Below are positions 15,703-24,281 of a DNA stretch of 35,352 nucleotides, piece after piece (positions within the stretch are counted from its first letter, which is position 1; every line of letters starts with the position of its first letter). Position numbers and translations under genes: made by a program. The DNA comes from XYD2-FULL-39-9 sp964363685 (GTDB lineage Bacteria > Patescibacteriota > Patescibacteriia > Magasanikbacterales > GWA2-37-8), in contig CAYIJG010000002.1 in the NCBI GenBank assembly GCA_964363685.1, positions 1 to 35,352 of the forward strand. Direction: 5' to 3'. The notes under the pieces were generated by a model that worked only from the letters and a program-made list of their open reading frames with translations, ran no database searches and was not told the origin of the DNA.

Positions 15703-15711
15703 TGGTATAAT
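15703..15711 (+). promoter_or_regulatory. Extended -10 promoter before surface protein gene
   Basis: The sequence TGGTATAAT is an extended -10 (TGnTATAAT). The upstream TTAAAC at 15684-15689 is a weak -35. The gene start follows at 15793, leaving a leader of about 75 nt. The same nonamer recurs at 25512 and 28300. Confidence 0.6.
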
Positions 15712-15792
15712 ATAGAAACATAAATTCAACTTTAATCTTGGAGTTAACTAAAACTGAAAGTCAGTTGGGGTTAATTTCTTCAAGAAGTTTAT

Positions 15793-16692
15793 ATGGTTTT
15801 AAAAGGGGGAATCGGCACATTATTGTTGTTATTTTTAATAACATTTTTTTTAGTAAAGCCGGTATTTGCATCTACTACGGACGGTACTATTAGTGATGGT
15901 TACGTCTGGAGTGAAAAAATTGGTTGGATAAATTTTAAGGCCACTAATGGCAATGTCCGTATTACGGATACTGCGTTAATAGGCGATGCCTGGAGTGATT
16001 TGTATGGTTGGATAACACTTAATCCTGCCAACGGTGGTGTAATCAATAATAGCGAAGGAGTTTTGTCCGGCACTGCGTGGGGGACTAATATTGGTTGGAT
16101 AGATTTTTCCGGAGTGACAATAAATTCTGAAGGTATATTTTCTGGCACGGCCAATGGTGTTAACACAGGCGTCGTCAATTTTAGTTGTACTAATTGTTTG
16201 GTACAAACTGATTGGCGTCCGGCTAGTAACCGGGCTAGCAATGAGGGAGGAGGCCATACAATTTTGCCTATCCCAAATCCTGTAGTTACTCCGACCCAAC
16301 CTACTACTTCTAGCACTACCACAACTCCTACTCCAATTACAACCAGCTCCACGCCTCCTATAAAAACCCCAATTTCGACAAAGCCTACTTCAACGGGAGG
16401 AAAAATAATTGAAGGAGTTACAGATACTACTACTGAACCTGTGCCTACAATGTCTTCCTCCACAGAAGTACCTGTCTCCGCGTTTGCTCAACTATATGCT
16501 AAGGCCAAATTATGGCTACCTAAGTTTTTTTTGTTAAACCCTGGTGGGGCAGATGGGGTAGGTACGAACATGAGTTTAACACCCGAATTTTGGTGGTCAA
16601 AATCTTTATTTTGGAAAACAACACTATTAGTTTTGGTGATTATCTTATTGTTATTTAAATTTTACAAATATTGGAAGATAAATAAAAAATAA
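15793..16692 (+). CDS. Cell-surface protein with W-G-W repeat domain, Pro/Thr stalk and C-terminal anchor
   Basis: The protein has 299 residues. Residues 1-26 form a signal peptide ending V-F-A-S. Residues 35-145 hold three to four copies of a roughly 32-residue unit with the core W-S-x-x-I-G-W-I-(N/D)-F (Y-V-W-S-E-K-I-G-W-I-N-F, A-W-S-D-L-Y-G-W-I-T, A-W-G-T-N-I-G-W-I-D-F). This domain is common in predicted CPR surface proteins and has no assigned function. A Pro/Thr/Ser stalk follows (about 155-225). The C-terminus is one hydrophobic helix (about 275-292) and a short basic tail, so the protein is probably membrane-anchored with its repeats outside. It lies just before a much larger surface protein. 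Confidence 0.75.
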   Translation: MVLKGGIGTLLLLFLITFFLVKPVFASTTDGTISDGYVWSEKIGWINFKATNGNVRITDTALIGDAWSDLYGWITLNPANGGVINNSEGVLSGTAWGTNIGWIDFSGVTINSEGIFSGTANGVNTGVVNFSCTNCLVQTDWRPASNRASNEGGGHTILPIPNPVVTPTQPTTSSTTTTPTPITTSSTPPIKTPISTKPTSTGGKIIEGVTDTTTEPVPTMSSSTEVPVSAFAQLYAKAKLWLPKFFLLNPGGADGVGTNMSLTPEFWWSKSLFWKTTLLVLVIILLLFKFYKYWKINKK

Positions 16693-16732
16693 ATTATTTG
16701 GTAAACCTGTAGGTAAAATATCTTATTTAGTG

Positions 16733-16738
16733 TATACT
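16733..16738 (+). promoter_or_regulatory. -10 box giving a nearly leaderless transcript
   Basis: TATACT lies only 16 bp before the ATG at 16755 (7 bp before an in-frame GTG at 16746). If this -10 is used, the mRNA would have 0-10 untranslated bases. No clear -35 box or Shine-Dalgarno is present. Confidence 0.45.
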
Positions 16739-16754
16739 ATAAGCAGTGGTTTTT

Positions 16755-19700
16755 ATGCTGGATTTTCATAAAAAAATAATACTCTCCGCCAAAGCAAAAA
16801 TCATAGCTTTGCGCGAGAAAAAACTAAAAATAAAATTTGATAAGATTATAATCCTATCTTTAATTTTTGTTGGATTAGTAGTAGTTAGATATTACTTCTA
16901 TCCCGCCTTTGCCAGTCCTCCTAACACTCCATATGCCCCTGGAGAAACTATCGACCCCGCCTGTTCTCCTGGCGATGAAAATTGTACGGTATACCCACCG
17001 CTTAGTTCTACCCTTACCACCTCCACGGCCCTTACTATGGGCACGTATTCTTTGCGTTTTGCCCATAATACTGCCAACTATACTTCTTTTACGGTAGCTG
17101 CAGATGGATCTCTGACCATTGGTGGCAATGTTTCTATTTCCGGTCTCACCAATTTAGCCAATACTCTGACCTTTACCATGGCCAGCGGGACAAGTATTAC
17201 TGCCACTAACGCATTACTAGTCAGCGCGACTACCACCAATTTGTATGTTTCCGGCAATGTGAATTTACCAAATGATTCTATCAGTGATGGTATGGTGGTC
17301 AATAGTCTCACTGCTTCTAATTACCTCCTTTTAACCGGCGGTACCTTATCTGGCGGTCTTATCTTTACCACCGCTGGTGGCACTATGATTACCTCAACAA
17401 ATTTATACGTATCAAACAAGATAGGAATAAACTCATCTACTCCTAGTGCTTCTTTAGCAATCCAAGGAGTAGCTGGGACAAATCCTTTGATCATCTCATC
17501 TTCAACCAACGCTCAATTATTTGCAGTTAGAAGCGATGGACAAGTAGTGGTTGGCCCAAATTCTCTCTCACAAACTGGGCAATTAACAATAGAAACACCA
17601 ACTACAAATGACATCGCCTTGAGCTTTACTAATGGCGCTCATTATACATTTCAATTAGGGAGAGTAGCTGGAACAAGCGGACAAGCGTTTATTGGTGGGC
17701 CAAGTGGGACAAGTTTACATCTTCGTGCAGGTGGAACAGATAGGGTTTTTATAAACAATATAACTGGTAATGTTGGTGTTGTTTCTTCAACTCCTAATTC
17801 CACTTTCGTGGTTAAAGGTGTGGGTGGTATTAATCCGTTTGCCATAACCTCTTCAACCAATGCGCATTTCTTGACCGTCTTGCAAAGTGGCAATGTTGGT
17901 ATTGGCACTAGTACCCCTACCCAAAAACTATCCGTAGTCGGAAATATTTCAAACATTATTGATTCGGGTACGACTATTTCTCTTGTGGCTAGTAGCACCA
18001 TAACTAACAGCCCCGATACTGTATTTGTCTCCGGTCGGTATGCTTATGTAGGTCACCAACAAGCATCTAGTAATTTAACTATCATAGATATATCAAATCC
18101 ACTGTCTCCTATCACTATTAGCCTTACTACTGTCGGTGGAGTCCATGCTGGCATCTACGTTTCCGGTCGCTATGCGTATCTATCTAATAATAGTTTAAAC
18201 AGCATGTCTGTTGTTGATATTTCCAACCCGTTTGCGCCAATACAAATTGCTACTACAAGCGTTGGTACAAGTCCTACTTCTGTCTACGTTTCTGGTCGCT
18301 ATGCGTATGTGATTAGCAATGCTGTTTTAGGCACTATGTCTGTTGTTGATATTTCCAACCCGTTTGCGCCAATACAAATTGCTACTACCAGCCTTGGTCA
18401 AAATCCTAGTTCCATCTACGTTTCCGGTCGCTATGCGTATGTGACTAATGATGGTTCAGACACCATGTCTGTCGTCGATATTTCTAATCCTGCAGGTCCT
18501 CAGCAGGTTGCTACAGCCGTTGTAGGTGACCGGCCTCTCTCTATCCAAGTTTCTGGTCGGTATGCCTACCTAGTGAATCTTAATTCACACAGTATGTCCG
18601 TTGTCAATATATCCAACCCTTCGGCTCCGGTTCAGGTGGCAACCACCTCGGTTATGACGAGCCCATCAGATATTTTTCTTTCCGGTCGGTATGCCTATGT
18701 GACTAGCCTTGCCACACGAGGGATTTCAATTATTGATGTATCCAATCCGTTGAGCCCTGTTTTAATTAGTACCACGAGTATGGCTTTACAGCCTGTTTCT
18801 CTCTATGTTTCTGGTCGTTATGCCTATGTGCTTGATACTAAGTTTAATGTCTTTGACATCTCTGGCACTGAAGTCACCAGCCTCATGGCTCATAGCGCTG
18901 AAGTAGGAAACATTCAATCAAGAAATGATATCTCAGCCCAAGGCAATGTCATGGTCGGGACTTCTTTGGTAGTAGGATCAGGAGGTATTTTTTCGCAAGG
19001 CGGCCTATCTATCTTTGCTTCTTCCACGGGTTCCACTTCTTCTATTTTTAGCGTAGACTCGGCTCAAACGCGCGATATATTAAAAGTTTTTCCTAATGGA
19101 AGCATCTCTATTGGTACCAGCACGCCTAGTAATTACAAATTATATATTGAGGCAGGTACAAGCACTAATTTTGGTTTGGGCGTAAATGGTTATATAAAAG
19201 CGACTGGGTTTATCACCGGTAGCACCACCTTAGATATCGCTGAAACATATCCATTAAATCCACAATGTAGAACTGATGGTAATTGCCCTAAAGTAGGCGA
19301 TGTAGTGTGCGCGAGCCAGTATCCGTATGTCAGAGAGCCAGGAGAGTTTGGCGGGTTTTTCATTGAAAAATGTTTGACCGCGAGTGCAGATAATATTATT
19401 GGCGTGATTTCTGGTAACCCTGGCTTTATCTTGGGTGGTAATGAAGCTAAGAATCTGGCAACTAGAGATTTATACTCAACCTCATTTATGCCTGTGGCTC
19501 TAGCTGGGCGAGTACCTGTACGTGTTTCCAATAGCAATGGGAATATACAAGCAGGAGATTATCTTACTTCCTCGGCTATTCCGGGAGTGGCCATAAAAGC
19601 TACTGACCCTGGTAAAACTATCGGTATTGCTTTACAACCATTAGATGGTAGCCATGGCACCATCACAGTGTTTGTGAATAATGGTTGGAATATCGGCTTG

Positions 19701-20165
19701 CCACCGAGCCTCGACGAAACAGAAGATTTGCAGATTTTAGATTTTACTCAAATTATATTAGATAAATTTACTCTGGCTGTAAAAAATAGTTTAAAAAAAT
19801 TAGGCCTCATTATTAAAAACGGTGTCGCTACAGTCAAAGAGGTATTTGCTGATAAAATTAATACCAAAGAGCTTTGTGTGGGCAGTACTTGTATCAACGA
19901 ATCACAATTACAAGAGATATTGCAAAAAGTAAATATACAGGAAGTGCCAGCCAGCGCGCCGCTTAGTGTGGAAGAGGGTGTGATGGTAGATAGCTCAACG
20001 GAGCCTGGTGTTTTAGAGGGTACTATATCAGAGAGCATTTCTTTATCTGCAAGTAGCACTAATACCAATGAATCTGTCGTAGATATTTCTACGAGTTCGT
20101 TAGATTTAGTTTCTAGTACAGTACCGGTAGATTCACTGGAAATTTCTAGTACTTCTACTCCGTAA
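16755..20165 (+). CDS. Giant cell-surface protein with seven LVIVD-type beta-propeller repeats
   Basis: The protein has 1136 residues. After a basic N-terminus, a membrane segment (I-I-I-L-S-L-I-F-V-G-L-V-V-V) precedes the CPR-typical cysteine motif G-E-T-I-D-P-A-C-S-P-G-D-E-N-C-T-V. Residues about 80-400 are Thr/Ser-rich beta repeats with tail-fibre-like units (V-G-I-G-T-S-T-P-x-x-K-L). Between about 415 and 700, seven copies of V-S-G-R-Y-A-Y...S-V-V-D-I-S-N-P occur, fitting a seven-bladed propeller (LVIVD repeat, PF08309). A domain with A-E-T-Y-P...C-R-T-D-G-N-C-P-K-V-G-D-V-V follows, resembling the end domain of many CPR surface fibres. The tail is Ser/Thr-rich. A role in attachment to a host cell is plausible but inferred. 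GTG 16746 is an alternative start. Confidence 0.8.
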   Translation: MLDFHKKIILSAKAKIIALREKKLKIKFDKIIILSLIFVGLVVVRYYFYPAFASPPNTPYAPGETIDPACSPGDENCTVYPPLSSTLTTSTALTMGTYSLRFAHNTANYTSFTVAADGSLTIGGNVSISGLTNLANTLTFTMASGTSITATNALLVSATTTNLYVSGNVNLPNDSISDGMVVNSLTASNYLLLTGGTLSGGLIFTTAGGTMITSTNLYVSNKIGINSSTPSASLAIQGVAGTNPLIISSSTNAQLFAVRSDGQVVVGPNSLSQTGQLTIETPTTNDIALSFTNGAHYTFQLGRVAGTSGQAFIGGPSGTSLHLRAGGTDRVFINNITGNVGVVSSTPNSTFVVKGVGGINPFAITSSTNAHFLTVLQSGNVGIGTSTPTQKLSVVGNISNIIDSGTTISLVASSTITNSPDTVFVSGRYAYVGHQQASSNLTIIDISNPLSPITISLTTVGGVHAGIYVSGRYAYLSNNSLNSMSVVDISNPFAPIQIATTSVGTSPTSVYVSGRYAYVISNAVLGTMSVVDISNPFAPIQIATTSLGQNPSSIYVSGRYAYVTNDGSDTMSVVDISNPAGPQQVATAVVGDRPLSIQVSGRYAYLVNLNSHSMSVVNISNPSAPVQVATTSVMTSPSDIFLSGRYAYVTSLATRGISIIDVSNPLSPVLISTTSMALQPVSLYVSGRYAYVLDTKFNVFDISGTEVTSLMAHSAEVGNIQSRNDISAQGNVMVGTSLVVGSGGIFSQGGLSIFASSTGSTSSIFSVDSAQTRDILKVFPNGSISIGTSTPSNYKLYIEAGTSTNFGLGVNGYIKATGFITGSTTLDIAETYPLNPQCRTDGNCPKVGDVVCASQYPYVREPGEFGGFFIEKCLTASADNIIGVISGNPGFILGGNEAKNLATRDLYSTSFMPVALAGRVPVRVSNSNGNIQAGDYLTSSAIPGVAIKATDPGKTIGIALQPLDGSHGTITVFVNNGWNIGLPPSLDETEDLQILDFTQIILDKFTLAVKNSLKKLGLIIKNGVATVKEVFADKINTKELCVGSTCINESQLQEILQKVNIQEVPASAPLSVEEGVMVDSSTEPGVLEGTISESISLSASSTNTNESVVDISTSSLDLVSSTVPVDSLEISSTSTP

Positions 20166-20183
20166 ATTGTTAATGTATTTTTT

Positions 20184-20510
20184 ATGATTATTAAGTTTGT
20201 CAAAAATCAGATCAGCGATCCGGAAAAAAATATTATGCGTTGCGGTTATGCCAAAATCATAGATCGGCGCATGGGCAAAACCAGTTTCGCCAAACGCATT
20301 CATCGGGATTTTTTTCCTCGTTTTCACATCTATATAAAACAAGAAGGCGACTTTGTCAGTTTTGATTTGCATTTGGATCAAAAAAGACCTATTTATGAAG
20401 GGGTTACGGCTCATTCGGGAGAATACGATGGAGAAGTGGTGGAACGAGAAGGGGAGAGAGTAAAAAACATTTTATTAAAAACATCTCTTCATTATGAAAA
20501 TGGTCAATAG
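20184..20510 (+). CDS. Conserved-looking hypothetical protein
   Basis: A 108-residue soluble protein with no family I can name. It is strongly basic in the first half (F-A-K-R-I-H-R-D-F-F-P-R-F-H) and acidic in the second (E-Y-D-G-E-V-V-E-R-E-G-E-R). The pattern F-H-I-Y-I-K-Q-E-G-D-F-V-S-F-D-L-H-L-D suggests a compact alpha/beta fold. The next gene starts inside its last codons (17-bp overlap), so the two are probably translationally coupled. It starts 18 bp after the giant surface protein and may share its transcript. Confidence 0.6.
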   Translation: MIIKFVKNQISDPEKNIMRCGYAKIIDRRMGKTSFAKRIHRDFFPRFHIYIKQEGDFVSFDLHLDQKRPIYEGVTAHSGEYDGEVVEREGERVKNILLKTSLHYENGQ

Positions 20511-21306
20511 ATTGAATGCGACCACTGTTATATCTCTTACGGTTATTGATGGTAAAACCTTGGGACCAAAAGGTAGGGTTATTCTAGATACTAGAATTTT
20601 AGTTGGAGTGAGAAATCCTAAAACCAACTTGACCCATCCTAATGTTATTAGTGTACCAACCCAGAGAATACCACAGCAACTATTTAAAGCTATTCTTGAT
20701 TTAGTAAAAAAAACAAAAGTAAATTCTGATTTCTACTCACGTTTTCCTGAAGAAATTTTCGAAGTTGAATTATTAAAATCGTCGCCTTTTAGTAGTCGAG
20801 ACATCAAAGGTCATAATCCTATTATCTATGCCGTTGAATCTGTTCTTGCCTCAAAATTAGGGGTTTCTGAATCTATACAAAGAGGGGAAATATCTTTTGT
20901 AGCATCACCAGTGACGCTTTTATTTGGTAGTACACAGTATGCATTTTTAAATGAAGAGATTGACCTAGTAGATGATGCTGTCCAGCTAAAAAAATATACT
21001 TCTTTAGTTAAATTGGGCAAAGAAAGACTGCGACAGGAATATATTCAGATGTTGGCTATAAAAGTTGTGGTTGATAATGCCGATGTTTTTCCTATATCTA
21101 CCGCTAGTTATTCTGAGGCTAAATGGATTAAGATTAGTGAGTTTATTGAAATGACACAAAAAAAGGATGTTACCATGCTAACAAAATATTTTGCTGAAAA
21201 AACTATTCATTTTTGTGTACATGGACTTTGTGTGTTGGCTTCATTTACGTACCTATTATTTTTAGGGTTAATTCCCGATTCTAAACGATTACCAAAGCAA
21301 GTGTGA
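20494..21306 (+). CDS. Unidentified protein, possibly a degenerate Nudix-type fold
   Basis: The protein has 270 residues. The N-terminal part (T-V-I-S-L-T-V-I-D-G-K-T-L-G-P, then R-I-L-V-G-V-R-N and V-I-S-V-P-T-Q-R-I-P) has the strand pattern of a Nudix hydrolase, but I cannot find the G-x5-E-x7-R-E-x-x-E-E Nudix box, so catalysis in that manner is doubtful. Near the end is one hydrophobic segment (L-C-V-L-A-S-F-T-Y-L-L-F-L-G-L-I), a possible C-terminal membrane anchor. It overlaps the preceding gene by 17 bp, and an ATG at 20500 is an alternative start. Function unknown. Confidence 0.5.
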   Translation: MKMVNRLNATTVISLTVIDGKTLGPKGRVILDTRILVGVRNPKTNLTHPNVISVPTQRIPQQLFKAILDLVKKTKVNSDFYSRFPEEIFEVELLKSSPFSSRDIKGHNPIIYAVESVLASKLGVSESIQRGEISFVASPVTLLFGSTQYAFLNEEIDLVDDAVQLKKYTSLVKLGKERLRQEYIQMLAIKVVVDNADVFPISTASYSEAKWIKISEFIEMTQKKDVTMLTKYFAEKTIHFCVHGLCVLASFTYLLFLGLIPDSKRLPKQV

Positions 21307-21321
21307 AGTGAAATTCTACCC

Positions 21322-21350
21322 TTGATAATCCTAACTATTTATGCTAAAAT
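21322..21350 (+). promoter_or_regulatory. Promoter of secA
   Basis: TTGATA (21322-21327) and TAAAAT (21345-21350) are spaced by 17 bp. The predicted start lies near 21357, about 65 nt before the secA ATG. Confidence 0.6.
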
Positions 21351-21354
21351 GCCT

Positions 21355-21378
21355 TAGCCTTGAAAAAGGCTAATTTTT
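21355..21378 (+). terminator. Terminator-like hairpin between upstream genes and secA
   Basis: TAGCCTT and AAGGCTA form a 7-bp stem with a GAAA loop, followed by AT and five T. It coincides with the predicted secA start site, so it most likely ends the upstream transcript, although it could also act at the very 5' end of secA mRNA. Confidence 0.6.
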
Positions 21379-21422
21379 AATATTTTTACTTACCACTCCT
21401 TACTCACTACTCCCTAACAAAT

Positions 21423-24272
21423 ATGTCTTTTCTCACTAAAATTTTTGGAGATCCTAATGCTAAAGCTATTGCTGAAATTAGACCGATCGTAGAAGAAATA
21501 AATTCATTGGAACCAGAGATGCAAAAATTATCTTTGGCAGATTTACGCGCTAAAACTGATGAATTCAAAAAACGTTTGACCGAGGGCGAAACTTTAGATG
21601 ATATTTTGCCAGAAGCCTATGCGGTTATTCGTGAGACTTCAAAACGCATTACCGGCATGCGTCATTTTGATGTTCAGCTTATCGGCGGTATTGCTCTTCA
21701 CCGCGGTAGTATCGTGGAGATGGGAACTGGTGAGGGGAAAACTTTAGTAGGAACATTACCAACATACCTCAACGCACTCGCGGGTAAAGGCGTGCATGTG
21801 GTGACAGTTAATGATTATTTGGCCAAACGTGATGCAGTTTGGATGAGTCAGATTTATGACGCTTTGGGATTAACTGTGGGGATTATTCAGCAACAATTAA
21901 TTTCTTTTAAGTATAATGCTCAAAAGACTTTGCAAGGTGAAAATTTATCCGAAGGTAGTGAGGCCGACAAAGAGCGCGATGCTAAAGGTATGTTTAAAGT
22001 TGAAACAGAATATTTAGAATCATGTTCTAGAAAAAATGCCTATGCTTGCGATATTACCTATGGTACCAACAATGAATTCGGTTTTGATTATTTGCGCGAT
22101 AACATGGTCCAAAACAGCGCCGAGATGGCGCAACGACCATTTTTTTATGCAATCGTGGATGAAGTAGACTCGATTCTGATTGATGAGGCGAGAACCCCAC
22201 TGATTATTTCCGCTCCCGCTGAAGATGCAACGGATATGTATTATAAGTTTGCGGATTTGGTGCGAACTTTGGTAGAAAAGGAAGATTATAATGTTGATGA
22301 AAAAATGCGTTCAGCCACGCTTTCTGAAGCGGGCATTACAAAAATGGAAAAATTATTGGGCATAGATAATATTTATGCCGAAGGTGGAATCAAAACCGTG
22401 CATCACGTAGAGCAAGCGTTGCGCGCGCACGCTTTGTTTGCTCGTGATCGGGATTATATAGTTGAAAATGGTGAGGTAATAATCGTTGATGAATTCACTG
22501 GTCGCAAAATGCCAGGTAGACGCTATAGCGAAGGTTTGCATCAAGCCATTGAAGCCCAAGAAGGCGTAAATATCCAACAAGAAAGTCAGACCATGGCCAC
22601 TGTTACTTTCCAGAATTATTTTAGATTATATCCAAAGTTGTCCGGTATGACTGGAACGGCGGTGACCGAAGCCGAAGAATTTGGAAAGATTTATAAATTA
22701 GAAGTTGTCGTAGTGCCACCAAACAAAATCAATCAGCGTATCAATCATCCAGATAGAATCTATAAAACCGAAGAAGCGAAATACAAAGCAGTTGCCGAGA
22801 CCGTCAAAGAATTGCAATCTAAAGGCCAACCAGTGCTTATCGGTACTGTGGCCGTAGATAAAAACGAAGCCTTAAGTTTGTATTTGGAAAGAGAAGGAAT
22901 AAAACATGAAATTTTAAATGCCAAGAATCACGAACGAGAAGGTGAAATTATCGCTCAAGCCGGTCATGCTGGAGCAGTTACCTTGGCTACCAATATGGCT
23001 GGACGTGGAGTTGATATCTTGCTCGGTGGAAATCCGATTGTGCCCGAAGAAGCGGAAAAAGTCCGTAATGCTGGAGGTTTGTTTGTGATTGGCACGGAAC
23101 GCCACGAAAGTCGTCGTATTGATAATCAGTTGCGTGGTCGTAGTGGTCGTCAGGGAGATCCTGGTCAATCGCAATTTTATCTTTCTACTCAAGATGACCT
23201 GATGCGTATTTTTGCCGGCGATCGTATTCGTTCGGTCATGGAAACACTCAAAGTGCCAGAAGATATGCCGATAGAACAAAAAATGATTAGTCGTATTATT
23301 GAGTCTGCTCAGAAAAAAGTAGAAGGCATGCATTTTGATTCGAGAAAGCACTTGTTGGAATATGATGATGTGCTCAATCGTCATCGTGAAGTTGTCTATG
23401 GCAAACGCCGAGAAATTTTGTTTGGGTTTGATAGAGAAAAAAAAGCGCTGGACAACTCACTTGTCATTCCGACTGAAATGGAGGAATCCCTTAAACCAGA
23501 GGATAAGGGATCTTTCGACTCGGCTGAAGCCTCGCTCAAGATGACAGACGGTAAGACGTTGCGTCAAATAATTCTTGATATGGTAGAGCAAGAAATTGAG
23601 CAAGTTATTTCTTTTCACACCAATGCCGAAAGTCGTCGCGAGTGGGATGTTAAAGAAATTTTAGAAACCGTTTCGACAATTTTTGCCTTATCAGATGATG
23701 AGAAAAAGTTTATTACTGACTTGGCTTCTGGGGAGCGTGAGCAAAAAATGGATGATATGGAAATCCGTACCAAGATTATTGAATACTTGGTTGGTTTGGC
23801 AAAGGAAAAATACGAAGTTCTCTTGGTTAAAGCTGTTCCAAATCCGGAAATGCTACTTGAAATTGAAAAACAAGTATTGCTTCGCGCGATGGATAATCTT
23901 TGGGTAGATCACTTGGTAGCTGTTGATTATCTGCGTACTGGTATCGGTCTGCGCGGTTATGCTCAACAAGATCCACTCGTAGAGTATAAGAAAGAAACAT
24001 TTAGAATGTTTAATGAGCTTTTAAGTTTGATTCAAAAAGAAGTGGTTTATCTTATCTATAAAGTAAATCTAGGTTTGCAGTTGGCGCCATCGGTAATGGA
24101 TAGACGCAACGCTTTGCATTTTAAAGGGGCTAGTAAAACTGCAGATGCAGAAGTTGAAGAGCAAGTTGTTACTAAATCCAAGGAGAAAGATGAAAATGGA
24201 AAAGTTATTGGCAGAAATGATCTTTGTCCTTGTGGAAGTGGAAAGAAATACAAGAAGTGTCACGGGGCTTAA
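21423..24272 (+). CDS. secA: Preprotein translocase ATPase SecA
   Basis: The 949-residue motor of the Sec pathway drives export through SecYEG. Visible marks are Walker A M-G-T-G-E-G-K-T (about residues 100-107), D-E-V-D-S-I-L-I-D-E-A-R-T, the helicase motif A-T-N-M-A-G-R-G-V-D-I-L-L-G-G, and H-E-S-R-R-I-D-N-Q-L-R-G-R-S-G-R-Q-G. The C-terminal zinc-binding SEC-C motif is C-P-C-G-S-G-K-K-Y-K-K-C-H. Length is normal for the family apart from an insertion at about residues 679-708 that coincides with a palindromic repeat. The insertion falls just after Y-G-K-R-R-E-I-L, in the helical scaffold region, a poorly conserved spot, and keeps the frame. The gene has its own promoter. Confidence 0.97.
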   Translation: MSFLTKIFGDPNAKAIAEIRPIVEEINSLEPEMQKLSLADLRAKTDEFKKRLTEGETLDDILPEAYAVIRETSKRITGMRHFDVQLIGGIALHRGSIVEMGTGEGKTLVGTLPTYLNALAGKGVHVVTVNDYLAKRDAVWMSQIYDALGLTVGIIQQQLISFKYNAQKTLQGENLSEGSEADKERDAKGMFKVETEYLESCSRKNAYACDITYGTNNEFGFDYLRDNMVQNSAEMAQRPFFYAIVDEVDSILIDEARTPLIISAPAEDATDMYYKFADLVRTLVEKEDYNVDEKMRSATLSEAGITKMEKLLGIDNIYAEGGIKTVHHVEQALRAHALFARDRDYIVENGEVIIVDEFTGRKMPGRRYSEGLHQAIEAQEGVNIQQESQTMATVTFQNYFRLYPKLSGMTGTAVTEAEEFGKIYKLEVVVVPPNKINQRINHPDRIYKTEEAKYKAVAETVKELQSKGQPVLIGTVAVDKNEALSLYLEREGIKHEILNAKNHEREGEIIAQAGHAGAVTLATNMAGRGVDILLGGNPIVPEEAEKVRNAGGLFVIGTERHESRRIDNQLRGRSGRQGDPGQSQFYLSTQDDLMRIFAGDRIRSVMETLKVPEDMPIEQKMISRIIESAQKKVEGMHFDSRKHLLEYDDVLNRHREVVYGKRREILFGFDREKKALDNSLVIPTEMEESLKPEDKGSFDSAEASLKMTDGKTLRQIILDMVEQEIEQVISFHTNAESRREWDVKEILETVSTIFALSDDEKKFITDLASGEREQKMDDMEIRTKIIEYLVGLAKEKYEVLLVKAVPNPEMLLEIEKQVLLRAMDNLWVDHLVAVDYLRTGIGLRGYAQQDPLVEYKKETFRMFNELLSLIQKEVVYLIYKVNLGLQLAPSVMDRRNALHFKGASKTADAEVEEQVVTKSKEKDENGKVIGRNDLCPCGSGKKYKKCHGA
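23462..23546. repeat. Palindromic mobile-type repeat inserted in frame in secA
   Basis: An 85-bp stretch begins TGTCATTCCGA and ends TCAAGATGACA, so its ends are imperfect inverted repeats. Inside, ATCCCTTA (23486-23493) and TAAGGGAT (23504-23511) form a perfect stem. The reverse strand reads TGTCATCTTGAGCGAG, the hallmark start of a class of short palindromic repeats usually found between genes. Here it is translated as about 29 extra residues of SecA (including P-T-E-M-E-E-S-L-K-P-E-D-K-G-S-F-D), much as Rickettsia palindromic elements are. Confidence 0.8.
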
Positions 24273-24281
24273 GGTAAATGT

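Noticed and set aside
15900..16463. Minus-strand frame of 187 codons opposite the small surface protein
   Set aside because: It is a Val/Gly/Pro-rich antisense shadow of the Pro/Thr-rich and repeat regions, with no start signals.
18000..18890. Regularly spaced DNA repeats that could suggest a CRISPR array
   Set aside because: They are imperfect repeats of about 120-130 bp in frame with the LVIVD blades; there are no short identical repeats with unique spacers and no cas genes.
22914..23384. Minus-strand frame of 156 codons opposite secA
   Set aside because: Antisense to highly conserved SecA motifs, with no ribosome site or sensible composition.
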